Of a stretch of DNA of 33,346 nt, positions 1 to 6,206 are shown piece by piece. The notes beneath the pieces were generated by a model that ran no database searches, was not told where the DNA came from, and was given only the letters and a program-made list of their open reading frames with translations. Each line of letters begins with the position of its first letter. The stretch's first letter is position 1. Origin of the DNA: Actinomyces sp. (GTDB lineage: Bacteria > Actinomycetota > Acidimicrobiia > Acidimicrobiales > Aldehydirespiratoraceae); the NCBI GenBank assembly GCA_003697065.1, contig RFFY01000153.1:1-33346 (forward strand). The letters are read 5' to 3'. Position numbers and translations under genes: made by a program.

Positions 1-9
1 CCGTTACGC
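1..9. repeat. 9-bp terminal direct repeat, left copy
   Basis: CCGTTACGC opens the window and also closes it (33338-33346). Identical short ends suit either a circular molecule opened by assembly or cohesive ends filled in during library preparation. It is followed by a C9 tract at 14-22 and then TCCCCTCAC. Confidence 0.75.
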
Positions 10-124
10 TCATCCCCCCCCCTCCCCTCACACGGGTCCGGGCGGGCTGCACTCGATGCCCGTTCCCGGGCGACGAAATGACCCCTACGTGCCACTCGGG
101 GTCGGCGGACGGATGGCGATGGCG

Positions 125-144
125 CCAGGCGGGACCAGGCGGGA
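125..144. repeat. Two tandem 10-bp repeats with GGGAC words
   Basis: CCAGGCGGGA occurs twice back to back. Further GGGAC words follow at 159-163 and 166-170, making four in 40 bp (131, 141, 159, 166). This iteron-like arrangement in the terminal non-coding region could be a protein-binding array, for example for the small terminase. Confidence 0.5.
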
Positions 145-215
145 CCTCCGAAGATGACGGGACTCGGGACGGGCCGACATCATGGCACACGACCTCACCC
201 GGCCGCAAACAAGGA

Positions 216-241
216 ACCGGCCGGGGGCGCCCCCGGCCGGT
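216..241. terminator. 26-bp perfect palindrome, terminator-like
   Basis: The arms are ACCGGCCGGGGGC and GCCCCCGGCCGGT, with no mismatch. It would form a very stable GC stem in RNA, or a cruciform in DNA. There is no U-tract after it, so intrinsic termination is possible but unproven. If the ends join, it lies downstream of the last tail-side genes and upstream of the lysis genes, a sensible place to stop late transcription. Confidence 0.5.
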
Positions 242-245
242 CCGT

Positions 246-267
246 ACAAGGAGGTCCCGCTCCTTGT
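246..267 (+). promoter_or_regulatory. Hairpin sequestering an SD sequence upstream of the lysis genes
   Basis: ACAAGGAG (246-253) and CTCCTTGT (260-267) form a perfect 8-bp stem around the loop GTCCCG. The AAGGAGGTCCCG inside it matches the ribosome-binding motif used by several early genes here, but no correctly spaced long-frame start follows. Formed as RNA it would hide the SD. It may be a regulatory or decoy element in the lysis leader. Confidence 0.5.
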
Positions 268-278
268 GGGGCGCAGCA

Positions 279-284
279 TAACAT
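279..284 (+). promoter_or_regulatory. -10 box of a putative leaderless promoter (holin gene)
   Basis: TAACAT lies exactly 7 nt before the ATG at 292. The same TAnnnT-N7-ATG layout recurs before genes at 5674, 10103, 16468, 22725 and 32393 (6 nt at 11923). No clear -35 box is seen. Confidence 0.5.
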
Positions 285-291
285 GGCGGCG

Positions 292-666
292 ATGCATCCC
301 GTCGCTGCGAAGTGGGGATATCTGGTCGGGGTCGTCGCCCTCGGCACGGTGACCGTCGTCGCCGAGGTCGTGTCCGCCACCGAGGTCGCCGCGGTCGGAA
401 TCTCGATGTTGTCGGCACTCGTCGCCTTCAAGACGATGACGCTCCAGGCCCTCCGGCGAGCCCACGGCGACCGTCTCGACCGTCTCGAGGCGTCGACGGT
501 GGCCGCCTCGGCGATGGACCGTGTCGGCGTCCGCCTCGACCGGGTCCTCGTCCGCCTCGACCGGCTCGAGGCGGCCCAGTCACTCGCCGAGGCCCGGCAT
601 CTCGCCGTCGCCGAGCGTCTCGCCGCCCTCGAACGCCACCTCGACGACGGGGCGCCGGACCGATGA
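292..666 (+). CDS. Holin candidate, membrane and coiled-coil protein
   Basis: A 124-residue protein. Residues about 9-28 (GYLVGVVALGTVTVVAEVV) and 33-50 (VAAVGISMLSALVAF) form two hydrophobic segments. A charged helical tail follows with repeated LDRLE/VRLDR heptad-like units, which suggests a coiled coil. It directly precedes and overlaps (ATGA) the amidase gene, as holins usually do, so membrane permeabilisation for endolysin release is the likely role. I chose the ATG at 292 because it lies 7 nt after TAACAT, the leaderless pattern repeated in this genome; ATG 283 is an alternative that lies inside that box. The holin call rests on context and topology, not on a recognised family motif. 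Confidence 0.6.
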   Translation: MHPVAAKWGYLVGVVALGTVTVVAEVVSATEVAAVGISMLSALVAFKTMTLQALRRAHGDRLDRLEASTVAASAMDRVGVRLDRVLVRLDRLEAAQSLAEARHLAVAERLAALERHLDDGAPDR

Positions 667-1544
667 CCGCCCCCGCCGATGTCATGCGCGCCGGCGCCGC
701 GAAACTCGGCGTCCCGTTCGAGACGGTCCCCGGATTCGCGACGCGCAACTCGAACCCGGCGGGCGCCTTCCATCCGGTCGCCTTCATGCTCCACCACACG
801 GCTTCGCCACGCGGCTCGGATGCCCGCGGCTACGTCACCCGCACCGCCGCCTCCCAGTTGTTCGTCGACCGGGCGGGGAAGTTGTGGCTCGTCGCCTCGG
901 GCCGGACCCGACACCCCGGCCGCGGGTCGTCGCGGGTGCTCGCCGACATCGCCGCCGGGCGACCGGTCGTCGAGGACGCCGCCGATCGTGGCCTCGTCGA
1001 CGACACCGACGGGTACGCCTTCTTCGTCGGGGTCGAGGTCGACAACGACGGGGTCGGGGAGCCCTACTCGGCGGAGGTCGTGTCGGCGACCGTCGCCGCC
1101 GCGGCGATCACGTGCGCCTGGCACGGATGGTCGCCGGACCGGGTCATCCACCACCGCCAGTGGACGCGCCGCAAGGTCGACATGTCCCTGCGGGACGACC
1201 TGCGACCTGCGATCGCCGCCGCCATCGCCGAACTCACCGATCACCAGGAGGCCCCGATGTCGACCCTCGCCGACCCCCAGCCCGCCTGGGCGCAGGACGC
1301 CGTGACGTGGGCGCTGGGGCACGGGATCACGACCGGGTCCCGGGACGCCGACGCCCCGGTGACCGCCCGCGAACTCGTCACGATGATGTACCGCGCCCAC
1401 AAGGTGACCCTCGCCGACGCCCAGGACGCGGTGAGGTCCGCCGTCGACGCCCTCCCCCCGACCCTCGCCCGCACCGACGTTGAACGGATCGCCACCGAGG
1501 TCGCCACGTCGACCGTCCTGCGGGCACGTCTCGCCCTGCCATGA
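663..1544 (+). CDS. Endolysin: N-acetylmuramoyl-L-alanine amidase with SLH-like C-terminus
   Basis: A 293-residue peptidoglycan hydrolase. The N-terminal part (about residues 20-190) looks like an Amidase_2/T7-lysozyme-type zinc amidase. FMLHHTASPRG puts a ligand histidine at H44/H45, and VIHHRQWTRRKVD supplies H163/H164, K171 and D173; FVGVEVDNDG is the usual central strand. It would cut the bond between N-acetylmuramic acid and L-alanine. The C-terminal region from about residue 200 begins MSTLADPQPAWAQDAVTWAL and continues GHGITTGSRDADAPVTARE, the pattern of a single S-layer-homology (SLH) repeat and a plausible cell-wall-binding module. An internal ATG at 1258 preceded by AGGAGG (1245-1250 region) could give a separate wall-binding fragment. 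It overlaps the holin gene by 4 nt. Confidence in the enzyme class is high and in the SLH call moderate. Confidence 0.9.
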   Translation: MTAPADVMRAGAAKLGVPFETVPGFATRNSNPAGAFHPVAFMLHHTASPRGSDARGYVTRTAASQLFVDRAGKLWLVASGRTRHPGRGSSRVLADIAAGRPVVEDAADRGLVDDTDGYAFFVGVEVDNDGVGEPYSAEVVSATVAAAAITCAWHGWSPDRVIHHRQWTRRKVDMSLRDDLRPAIAAAIAELTDHQEAPMSTLADPQPAWAQDAVTWALGHGITTGSRDADAPVTARELVTMMYRAHKVTLADAQDAVRSAVDALPPTLARTDVERIATEVATSTVLRARLALP

Positions 1545-1548
1545 TGAC

Positions 1549-1578
1549 GTGACTCGAGGACGTCCCGCGAGGTAGAAT
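1549..1578 (+). promoter_or_regulatory. Putative promoter for the ERF operon
   Basis: GTGACT (1549-1554) and TAGAAT (1573-1578) are 18 bp apart. An imperfect hairpin follows immediately (ATGACGG 1577-1583 with CCGTCAT 1597-1603, inner CCT/AGG), then the GGAGGTCCCG ribosome-binding site. The box is in the only gap between the lysis and ERF genes, which supports a new transcript starting here. Confidence 0.45.
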
Positions 1579-1617
1579 GACGGCCTGATCAAGGTCCCGT
1601 CATGATTGGAGGTCCCG

Positions 1618-2292
1618 ATGTCCGCCGCCGCGAAGGCCGCCGCCGTCCTCGCCGAGGTCGCCGCCATCCCCAAATCCCGTCTCGCCGACCCGGCGATGGG
1701 CGGATTCGCGTTCCGGGGGATCGACGACGTGCTCGCCGCCCTTCACCCCGTGTTCGCCCGGCACGGCCTGTTCCTGCGCCCGACCGTCACCGACACGTCC
1801 CGCACCGAGGTCGTCGTCGAGACCCGCGGCGGACGCCGGGTGCGTGTCGACGTGGCCGTGACCGTCGCCTTCGACGCCGTCGACGGCGAGACCGGCGAGG
1901 CCGTCAACATCGGCACCGTCGTCGGCGAGGGGTCCGCCTTCGACGACAAGGCGACCGCGAAGGCCATGTCATCCGCGCTCAAGACCCTCGCCTTCCAGGC
2001 GTTCCTAATCCCCACGGACGCCGCCGTCGACACCGAATCCGAGGACACCTCGGGTGACGAGTTCACCGCCGCCACCCGCGAGCAGGTCGCCGAACTCAAA
2101 CGGCTGGTCAAGGCGATCCGGGCCGCGGGCGGCGCGGGCGAATGGGACAAGTGGAAGCGGCGTCACAACTTCCGGGCGTCGGACGTCGCCGACGGGAAGG
2201 TCTCCGCGGAGACGATGGCCCACGCCATCGAGGCGGCCGCCGCCCTCGCCGACGTCCTCGAGACCGACAGTGGTGGGGGGGGCGACCAGTGA
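1618..2292 (+). CDS. ERF-family single-strand DNA annealing protein
   Basis: A 224-residue protein of the ERF superfamily, recombinases that anneal complementary single strands and help phage genomes recombine or circularise. The family core is clear: FAFRGIDDVLAALHPVFARH (about residues 25-44), then GLFLRPTV, and later GEGSAFDDKATAKAMSSALK (about 101-120) followed by TLAFQAFLIPT. The C-terminal 70 residues are charged and variable, as is usual, and probably contact partner proteins. ATG 1618 is chosen because GGAGG at 1608-1612 is well placed; an upstream TTG would use the SD itself as coding sequence. It is the first gene of a four-gene block with 4-nt overlaps and the only clear recombination gene in the window. 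Confidence 0.92.
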   Translation: MSAAAKAAAVLAEVAAIPKSRLADPAMGGFAFRGIDDVLAALHPVFARHGLFLRPTVTDTSRTEVVVETRGGRRVRVDVAVTVAFDAVDGETGEAVNIGTVVGEGSAFDDKATAKAMSSALKTLAFQAFLIPTDAAVDTESEDTSGDEFTAATREQVAELKRLVKAIRAAGGAGEWDKWKRRHNFRASDVADGKVSAETMAHAIEAAAALADVLETDSGGGGDQ

Positions 2293-2762
2293 ACGAACCG
2301 ACCGTGCTCGCCACACTCCGGGTCCGGCCCGGGTTCGACATGTTCGTCCGCGACATCGGTGTCGAACTCGGCGTGAGCCTCGTCGACGAGTGGGCCGAGG
2401 TCGTTGTGCGCCTCACCGAGTCCCAACTCGCCGAGATGCTGGCCCGCACCGGCGGGGTCGTGCGATCCCACCGGGTCCTCGGCCCGGCCGCCCGATCGAC
2501 CGACCCCGACACCTCCCATGAGGCGGTCCCGTCGACCGCTCAACGCGAGTCGATGCAACGCGCCATCGTCCGGACCCTCGCCGCCGCCGCCCGGCCCCTC
2601 ACCTGCGGCGAGATCGGTGAGCGTCTCGCCGACCCGCCCATCCCGGCATCGTCGGTCGCCCGCCGCATCTCCGAACTCGCCGACCTCGGCCGTGTCGTCG
2701 ACGCCGGGGTCGGCATCAACCCGCAATCCGGTCGCCGAGCCCGGAGGTGGAAACTCGCATGA
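2289..2762 (+). CDS. Winged-helix DNA-binding protein
   Basis: A 157-residue protein starting at a GTG that overlaps the ERF stop (GTGA). The N-terminal half, about residues 1-70, has no family I recognise. It then carries DPDTSHEA (about 77-84), a motif common just before helix-turn-helix domains in phage proteins. The C-terminal part, about 90-155, has a winged-helix pattern: QRAIVRTLAAAARPLTCGEI, then PASSVARRISELADLGRVVD and an Arg-rich wing (SGRRARRWKL). A role in replication initiation or early transcription control fits its place between the annealing protein and WhiB. The exact function is unknown. Confidence 0.7.
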   Translation: MNEPTVLATLRVRPGFDMFVRDIGVELGVSLVDEWAEVVVRLTESQLAEMLARTGGVVRSHRVLGPAARSTDPDTSHEAVPSTAQRESMQRAIVRTLAAAARPLTCGEIGERLADPPIPASSVARRISELADLGRVVDAGVGINPQSGRRARRWKLA

Positions 2763-3115
2763 GCGACGAGACGCGATGGTGGCACCGGGCCGCCTGCCGG
2801 GGCGTCGACCCCGACATCCGACGGCACTTCCACACGACCGCCGAGGGCGAGGGCGATCCGGGTTGGTACGCGCCGGCCTACGCCGTGTGCGGCCGCTGCC
2901 CGGTCGCCGACGAATGCCTCGAGGACGGCCTGTCGGAGCGCTGGCATGTGTGGGGCGGTCTCGCCGTCGGGCAGCGGCGGAGGGTCATTTGGCTGCGCCG
3001 CCGGGGGCGATGGGTCGAGGCGGACGAGGCGGTCGCCGAGTTCCGGCGCCGCAACGCCCGTCTCGCCCGCCGCGGGTGGCGGCCCCGTCGACGCGGCGAG
3101 GCGGTCGTGGCATGA
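2759..3115 (+). CDS. WhiB-family iron-sulfur transcriptional regulator
   Basis: A 118-residue protein with the full WhiB signature: C13, then C44-x2-C47-x5-C53 to bind a [4Fe-4S] cluster, followed by the turn HVWGGLAVGQRR (residues 63-74) and an Arg-rich tail for DNA binding. WhiB proteins bind the principal sigma factor and redirect transcription, and phage copies (for example TM4 WhiB) can repress host whiB genes; that is family knowledge. The ATG at 2759 has GGAGG at 2743-2747 and overlaps the previous stop by 4 nt. Its presence is the strongest evidence for an actinobacterial host. The C13-C44 spacing of 30 residues is within the range for the family. Target promoters cannot be read from the sequence. 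Confidence 0.95.
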   Translation: MSDETRWWHRAACRGVDPDIRRHFHTTAEGEGDPGWYAPAYAVCGRCPVADECLEDGLSERWHVWGGLAVGQRRRVIWLRRRGRWVEADEAVAEFRRRNARLARRGWRPRRRGEAVVA

Positions 3116-4188
3116 GGCGCCCACGTGTCGTGTGGGTCGCCGCCGACCGGCACGGATGCGGCAACTACCGGGTGCACCAGCCCGCGCAGCATCTCATCGC
3201 CGCGGGCGACATCGAGATTCCGCCATCGCCGCCGTCGACGGCCCTCGACGTGCGGGACCTGCAGTGGGCCGATGTCGTCGTCGTCCAGCGTCCGGTCAAC
3301 GACGAGATCGTCGACGTCATCGAGACGGTCACCTCGGCCCCGCCGCCCCGTCCCGCCGTCGTCGTCGAACTCGACGACGATCTCGAACGCATCCCGACCT
3401 CGTCGCCGATCGCCCGGGCCGCCCTGGGCCAACCGGACCGGGTCGCCGCCCTCCACCGGGCGATCCGGGCCGCGGACGCCGTGTGGGTGTCGACCCCGTT
3501 TCTCGCCGACCGGGTGCATGAGGTCGACCCGGACGCCCGTGTGGCCGTGCTCCCCAACGCCGTCCCGGACGCCGCCCTCGCCCCCCCACCGGTCGATGTC
3601 GCCGCGGCGCGTGTCATCGGTTACTCGTCGTCGGTGACGCACGCGGCTGACGTGGAACTGGTGGCGTGGGCGCTCAAGTCGGCCCTCCGGGAGGTGCCCG
3701 ACGCGGCCCTCGAAATGGTCGGGGTCGACTGGACCAGGGCGGTGCCGGGTGTCGCACCCCGGCCCGTGGTGCGTGGTGTCCCCCGGGACCGGGTCCGTTT
3801 CTCGCCGTGGGTGCACGACCTCGTCGGGCACGTCACCCGTCTCGGGTTCACGCTCGGGGTCGCTCCCCTCACCGGGTCGGCGTTCAACATGGCGAAGTCC
3901 GACATCAAGATTCGGGAACTCGCGGTGCGGGGAATCCCGGTCGTCGTGTCCCCGGTCGGACCATATGTCGATCACCCGTGTCCCGGTGTTGTCGAGGTCC
4001 GTGATAATTCGCCGCGGGGATGGCGGGACACGTTGGTCGACCTGCTCACCGATGATGACCGTCGTGCACGACTCGGCGCCCGGGCGCTGGAATGGGCGAT
4101 GAGCGACCCATTTGTCACGACCACCGATGCATGGCGTAGTCAGTACGTTGATGCAATCGCCGATGCGATCGCTATACTATGTGAGTAG
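3112..4188 (+). CDS. GT-B fold glycosyltransferase (family 4-like)
   Basis: A 358-residue protein starting at an ATG that overlaps the whiB stop. It begins VVWVAADRHGCGNYRVHQPA, the opening of many phage glycosyltransferases. It continues with a domain boundary near VAVLPNAVPDAALAPPP and IGYSSSVTHAADVE, and the GT1/GT4 acceptor-to-donor pattern FTLGVAPLTGSAFNMAKSDI followed by KIRELAVRGIPVVVSPVGPY. The conserved late region normally binds the nucleotide-sugar phosphate. Substrate is unknown: virion protein, host surface polymer or modified DNA are all possible. Linkage to ERF and WhiB suggests early expression. No signal peptide or membrane segment is seen, so it acts in the cytoplasm. Confidence 0.82.
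   Translation: MRRPRVVWVAADRHGCGNYRVHQPAQHLIAAGDIEIPPSPPSTALDVRDLQWADVVVVQRPVNDEIVDVIETVTSAPPPRPAVVVELDDDLERIPTSSPIARAALGQPDRVAALHRAIRAADAVWVSTPFLADRVHEVDPDARVAVLPNAVPDAALAPPPVDVAAARVIGYSSSVTHAADVELVAWALKSALREVPDAALEMVGVDWTRAVPGVAPRPVVRGVPRDRVRFSPWVHDLVGHVTRLGFTLGVAPLTGSAFNMAKSDIKIRELAVRGIPVVVSPVGPYVDHPCPGVVEVRDNSPRGWRDTLVDLLTDDDRRARLGARALEWAMSDPFVTTTDAWRSQYVDAIADAIAILCE
4148..4178 (+). promoter_or_regulatory. Putative promoter at the end of the glycosyltransferase gene
   Basis: TTGATG (4148-4153) and TATACT (4173-4178) are 19 bp apart, slightly long. The boxes lie in an unusually AT-rich stretch at the end of the upstream gene. AGGAGGTCCCGT follows at 4206 before the ATG at 4218, giving a leader of about 30 nt. 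Confidence 0.5.
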
Positions 4189-4217
4189 ACAGTAAGACAA
4201 GACATAGGAGGTCCCGT

Positions 4218-4916
4218 ATGTCATCCCGCACCATCCTCGCCTCGAGTTTCGGGCTCGTCGACCCTCTGGTCCGGGACACCGAACTCGTGTGGGCGGTCTC
4301 CCAGTGGGACCGGCTCGGCCCGTCGGGGAACTACGTCACCGATCGCGCCGGCGCGATCGGCGCCTACATCGTCCGGGTCAACTGGCCGGCCGCCACCGTG
4401 TGGCACGGCGACGCCCGTGTCGGCGAACTCGACCTCGAGGCCGCCGTGCTCGCCTGCGGCACCGCCGACGACAGTCTCGTCATCGGGCCGCTGGCGTGGA
4501 CTATCGCCGTCGGCGACCGGACCGCCACCCCTCCCCACGAACTCGTCGCCGCCAACCGGGTCCGCTGCGTCACCGCCTGGGCGTCCCGCCAACTCGCCCG
4601 CCGGATCGACGACATCGAACCCACCCCGGCCGAGGTCGGCAGCGAGGTCCTCGCCCGCATCGACGACCTCGCCGAGATCATCGCCGGACTCGGATTCGAC
4701 GCCCACCTCAGCCTCGACGGCGACGACTACACCCCCGGCGACGAATGGACCCTCATCGGTCTCGTCCACGCCTGCGGCGACCTCACCGTCGTCGGCTGCG
4801 ACCGTGACGCCGAAGCGGTCCGGCTCGCCATGGCCGCCGACGGCGCCTTCGACGTGGTCGCCATGTCCCGCACCGTCGACGGCCGACCCCGCTGCCACCT
4901 CCACGTCGCCCACTGA
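4218..4916 (+). CDS. Protein of unknown function, 232 residues
   Basis: I do not recognise this family. The start is secure: AGGAGGTCCCGTATG gives a near-ideal SD spacing. The protein is acidic, soluble and without signal peptide or membrane segments. The N-terminal half (DTELVWAVSQWDRLGPSGNY, IVRVNWPAATVWHGDARVGE) looks like mixed alpha/beta; a helical stretch follows (VTAWASRQLARRIDDIEPTP), then AEIIAGLGFDAHLSLDGDDY and a C-terminal beta-rich part ending CHLHVAH. It has its own promoter candidate, which suggests early expression. A takeover or replication-accessory role is only a guess from position. Confidence 0.75.
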   Translation: MSSRTILASSFGLVDPLVRDTELVWAVSQWDRLGPSGNYVTDRAGAIGAYIVRVNWPAATVWHGDARVGELDLEAAVLACGTADDSLVIGPLAWTIAVGDRTATPPHELVAANRVRCVTAWASRQLARRIDDIEPTPAEVGSEVLARIDDLAEIIAGLGFDAHLSLDGDDYTPGDEWTLIGLVHACGDLTVVGCDRDAEAVRLAMAADGAFDVVAMSRTVDGRPRCHLHVAH

Positions 4917-4957
4917 CCCCCACCACCAACCCAACCCACGACCCCAGGGAGGTCCAC

Positions 4958-5293
4958 ATGCCCATCACCCGCACCAAACCCTCGATCTTCGACGACCTCG
5001 CCACCGGCGAATCACTCGGACGTCTCGGCACCCGCCGGGTCCTCGCCGAGTTCTTCGCCGCGGGCGGCCGCCTCGAGTTGCTCAGCACCGCCGCCCACGG
5101 CGTCGACTTCATCGCCCCCGACGGGGCCGTCATCCGCACCGTCAAATCCAGCGTCCTGCGCGGCATCATCGACGAAATGATCGCCGCGGGCGATTTGGTC
5201 GAGGAACACATGGTCGTTCCGCCGTCCGGGCCGGGGCACCGCTTCCGGGTCCGTCGGTTCGTCACCACCGCCGACAAGGAGGACGAGTCATGA
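4958..5293 (+). CDS. Small protein of unknown function, 111 residues
   Basis: Start supported by GGGAGGTCCACATG. The composition is mixed, with VLAEFFAAGGRLELLSTAAH and VIRTVKSSVLRGIIDEMIAA separated by short beta-like stretches (FIAPDGAVIRT, HRFRVRRFVTT). This looks like a compact alpha/beta or winged-helix-like domain, but I see no diagnostic motif. It lies 41 bp after the preceding gene and overlaps the lipoprotein gene by 4 nt, so the two are probably co-expressed. Confidence 0.7.
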   Translation: MPITRTKPSIFDDLATGESLGRLGTRRVLAEFFAAGGRLELLSTAAHGVDFIAPDGAVIRTVKSSVLRGIIDEMIAAGDLVEEHMVVPPSGPGHRFRVRRFVTTADKEDES

Positions 5294-5652
5294 GCATCGG
5301 TCACCGCCTCGGCGCCATCGCCGCCGCCGCCGTCATCGCCGCCACCGGGTGCACCGCCACCCTCGCCGACTTCGGCCCCCGGGGCGGACTCGACGCCGAG
5401 GTCGTCCCGGCGACCCTCGTCGGCGACCGGTGCACCCCGCCCCACGTGACGGTCGGCGCCGCCGACGGGGTCGACCCGGCGACGGTCGCCGACACCGTCA
5501 TCGTGGTCACCACCCCCGCCGGAGTCGAATCCGGTCCCGTCGGCCCGTCGGTCGGCGTCTACTGGATCGACACGCCCGGCGTGTTCACCGCCGCCGTCGA
5601 GGGCGGCGGGACCCTCGTCGTCGGCGCATGGGACGGCACCTGCGACGGGTGA
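5290..5652 (+). CDS. Putative lipoprotein
   Basis: A 120-residue protein with a typical bacterial lipoprotein leader: MSIGHRLGAIAAAAVIAATGC, a basic start, a hydrophobic core and Cys21 in a lipobox-like ATGC. The position -3 residue is Ala rather than the usual Leu, so the box is slightly weak. The mature part is small, Val/Thr/Gly-rich and probably a beta-sandwich (HVTVGAADGVDPATVADTVI, GVYWIDTPGVFTAAVEGGGT), with two further Cys (CTPPH and GTCDG near the end) that could form a disulfide outside the cell. Phage lipoproteins are often superinfection-exclusion factors; that is the leading inference. It starts with ATGA overlapping the upstream stop. Confidence 0.7.
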   Translation: MSIGHRLGAIAAAAVIAATGCTATLADFGPRGGLDAEVVPATLVGDRCTPPHVTVGAADGVDPATVADTVIVVTTPAGVESGPVGPSVGVYWIDTPGVFTAAVEGGGTLVVGAWDGTCDG

Positions 5653-5660
5653 CGACGACC

Positions 5661-5666
5661 TAGCAT
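5661..5666 (+). promoter_or_regulatory. -10 box of a putative leaderless promoter
   Basis: TAGCAT followed by exactly 7 nt and the ATG at 5674. No SD precedes that ATG, which supports leaderless translation. Confidence 0.55.
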
Positions 5667-5673
5667 CGATGCC

Positions 5674-6135
5674 ATGGGCCGCATCGACTACCCGGACGCC
5701 GACCGGGCCGCCTTCGTCCGCCTCGCATCCGAGGTCGGGCTCGGCGAAGCCCGGCGGCGTCTCGGGTACCCGGCGTCGCACCACACGGCCCGCCGGTGGA
5801 TGGACGCGGCCGGGGTCCGCCCGGCCGACCCCATCGAATCCGCCAAACGCGCCGTCGAGGCGCGGGTGGCGTGGGACGTGGCCCGCCGGCGCGAACTTGT
5901 CGACCGGGTCCTCGACCGCCTCGCCGAACGTCTCGAGGCGCCGGTCGACCACCGGGGTCGTCCCGCCCAACTCCAGGCGACCGAACTCCGGGCCGCGGCG
6001 CGGGCGTTGGCGCTCCTCGACGAGGTCGCCGAGACCCTCGACCGTCGTCTCACCGAGGGCGGGTCCGGCCCGGTCGTCGAGGACGACGTTGAACGCGAGT
6101 TCCGCCGGATCGTCGCCCGCCTCACCCCGGAATAA
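5674..6135 (+). CDS. HTH protein, candidate small terminase subunit
   Basis: A 153-residue protein. Residues about 10-45 form a helix-turn-helix: FVRLASEVGLGEARRRLGYP then ASHHTARRWMDAAGV. The rest is almost wholly helical and rich in Arg, Glu and Leu (VDRVLDRLAERLEAPVDHRG, LQATELRAAARALALLDEVA), which suits an oligomerisation region. An N-terminal DNA-binding domain plus a helical oligomerisation core is the architecture of phage small terminases, and no other candidate lies closer to the large subunit gene (4.2 kb downstream). That distance weakens the call; a simple DNA-binding regulator is the alternative. The likely start is leaderless. Confidence 0.55.
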   Translation: MGRIDYPDADRAAFVRLASEVGLGEARRRLGYPASHHTARRWMDAAGVRPADPIESAKRAVEARVAWDVARRRELVDRVLDRLAERLEAPVDHRGRPAQLQATELRAAARALALLDEVAETLDRRLTEGGSGPVVEDDVEREFRRIVARLTPE

Positions 6136-6152
6136 TAGACGTAGCTAAAGTG

Positions 6153-6181
6153 TTGATATAAGTGAGCCGATAGGCTACAAT
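6153..6181 (+). promoter_or_regulatory. Strong sigma70/SigA-type promoter
   Basis: TTGATA (6153-6158) and TACAAT (6176-6181) are 17 bp apart, the best consensus match in the window. The whole 6131-6195 stretch is AT-rich against the background. Short inverted repeats overlap it (GTAGC 6141-6145 with GCTAC 6174-6178; GTGTTG 6150-6155 with CAACAC 6188-6193) and could be operator sites. Confidence 0.8.
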
Positions 6182-6206
6182 AGGTGACAACACAAGGAGG
6201 TCCCAC

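Larger units (their letters stand above)
1..291. other. Non-coding left-end region (putative cos/packaging region and lysis leader)
   Basis: No convincing gene is seen here. The short open frames have Arg/Gly/Ser-rich compositions typical of chance frames in GC-rich DNA. The stretch holds a C9 tract (14-22), a 6-bp stem GACCCC/GGGGTC (80-85 with 98-103), two tandem copies of CCAGGCGGGA (125-144), four GGGAC words between 131 and 170, a 26-bp palindrome (216-241) and a hairpin containing an SD sequence (246-267). With 33298-33346 it is the largest intergenic gap if the ends are joined, which is where a terminase recognition site would be expected. The packaging role is inference. Confidence 0.5.

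Noticed and set aside
78..281. 67-codon + strand frame in the left-end region
   Set aside because: Composition like random GC-rich sequence, no SD, and it runs through the palindrome and hairpin.
195..1673. Long open frame on the - strand opposite the lysis genes (492 codons)
   Set aside because: Gly/Arg/Asp-rich composition without any domain; it mirrors the biased third positions of the amidase gene on the + strand.
1602..2057. Alternative frame starting at ATG 1602 overlapping the ERF gene
   Set aside because: Arg/Pro-rich shadow; the ERF frame has the family motifs and a correctly spaced SD.
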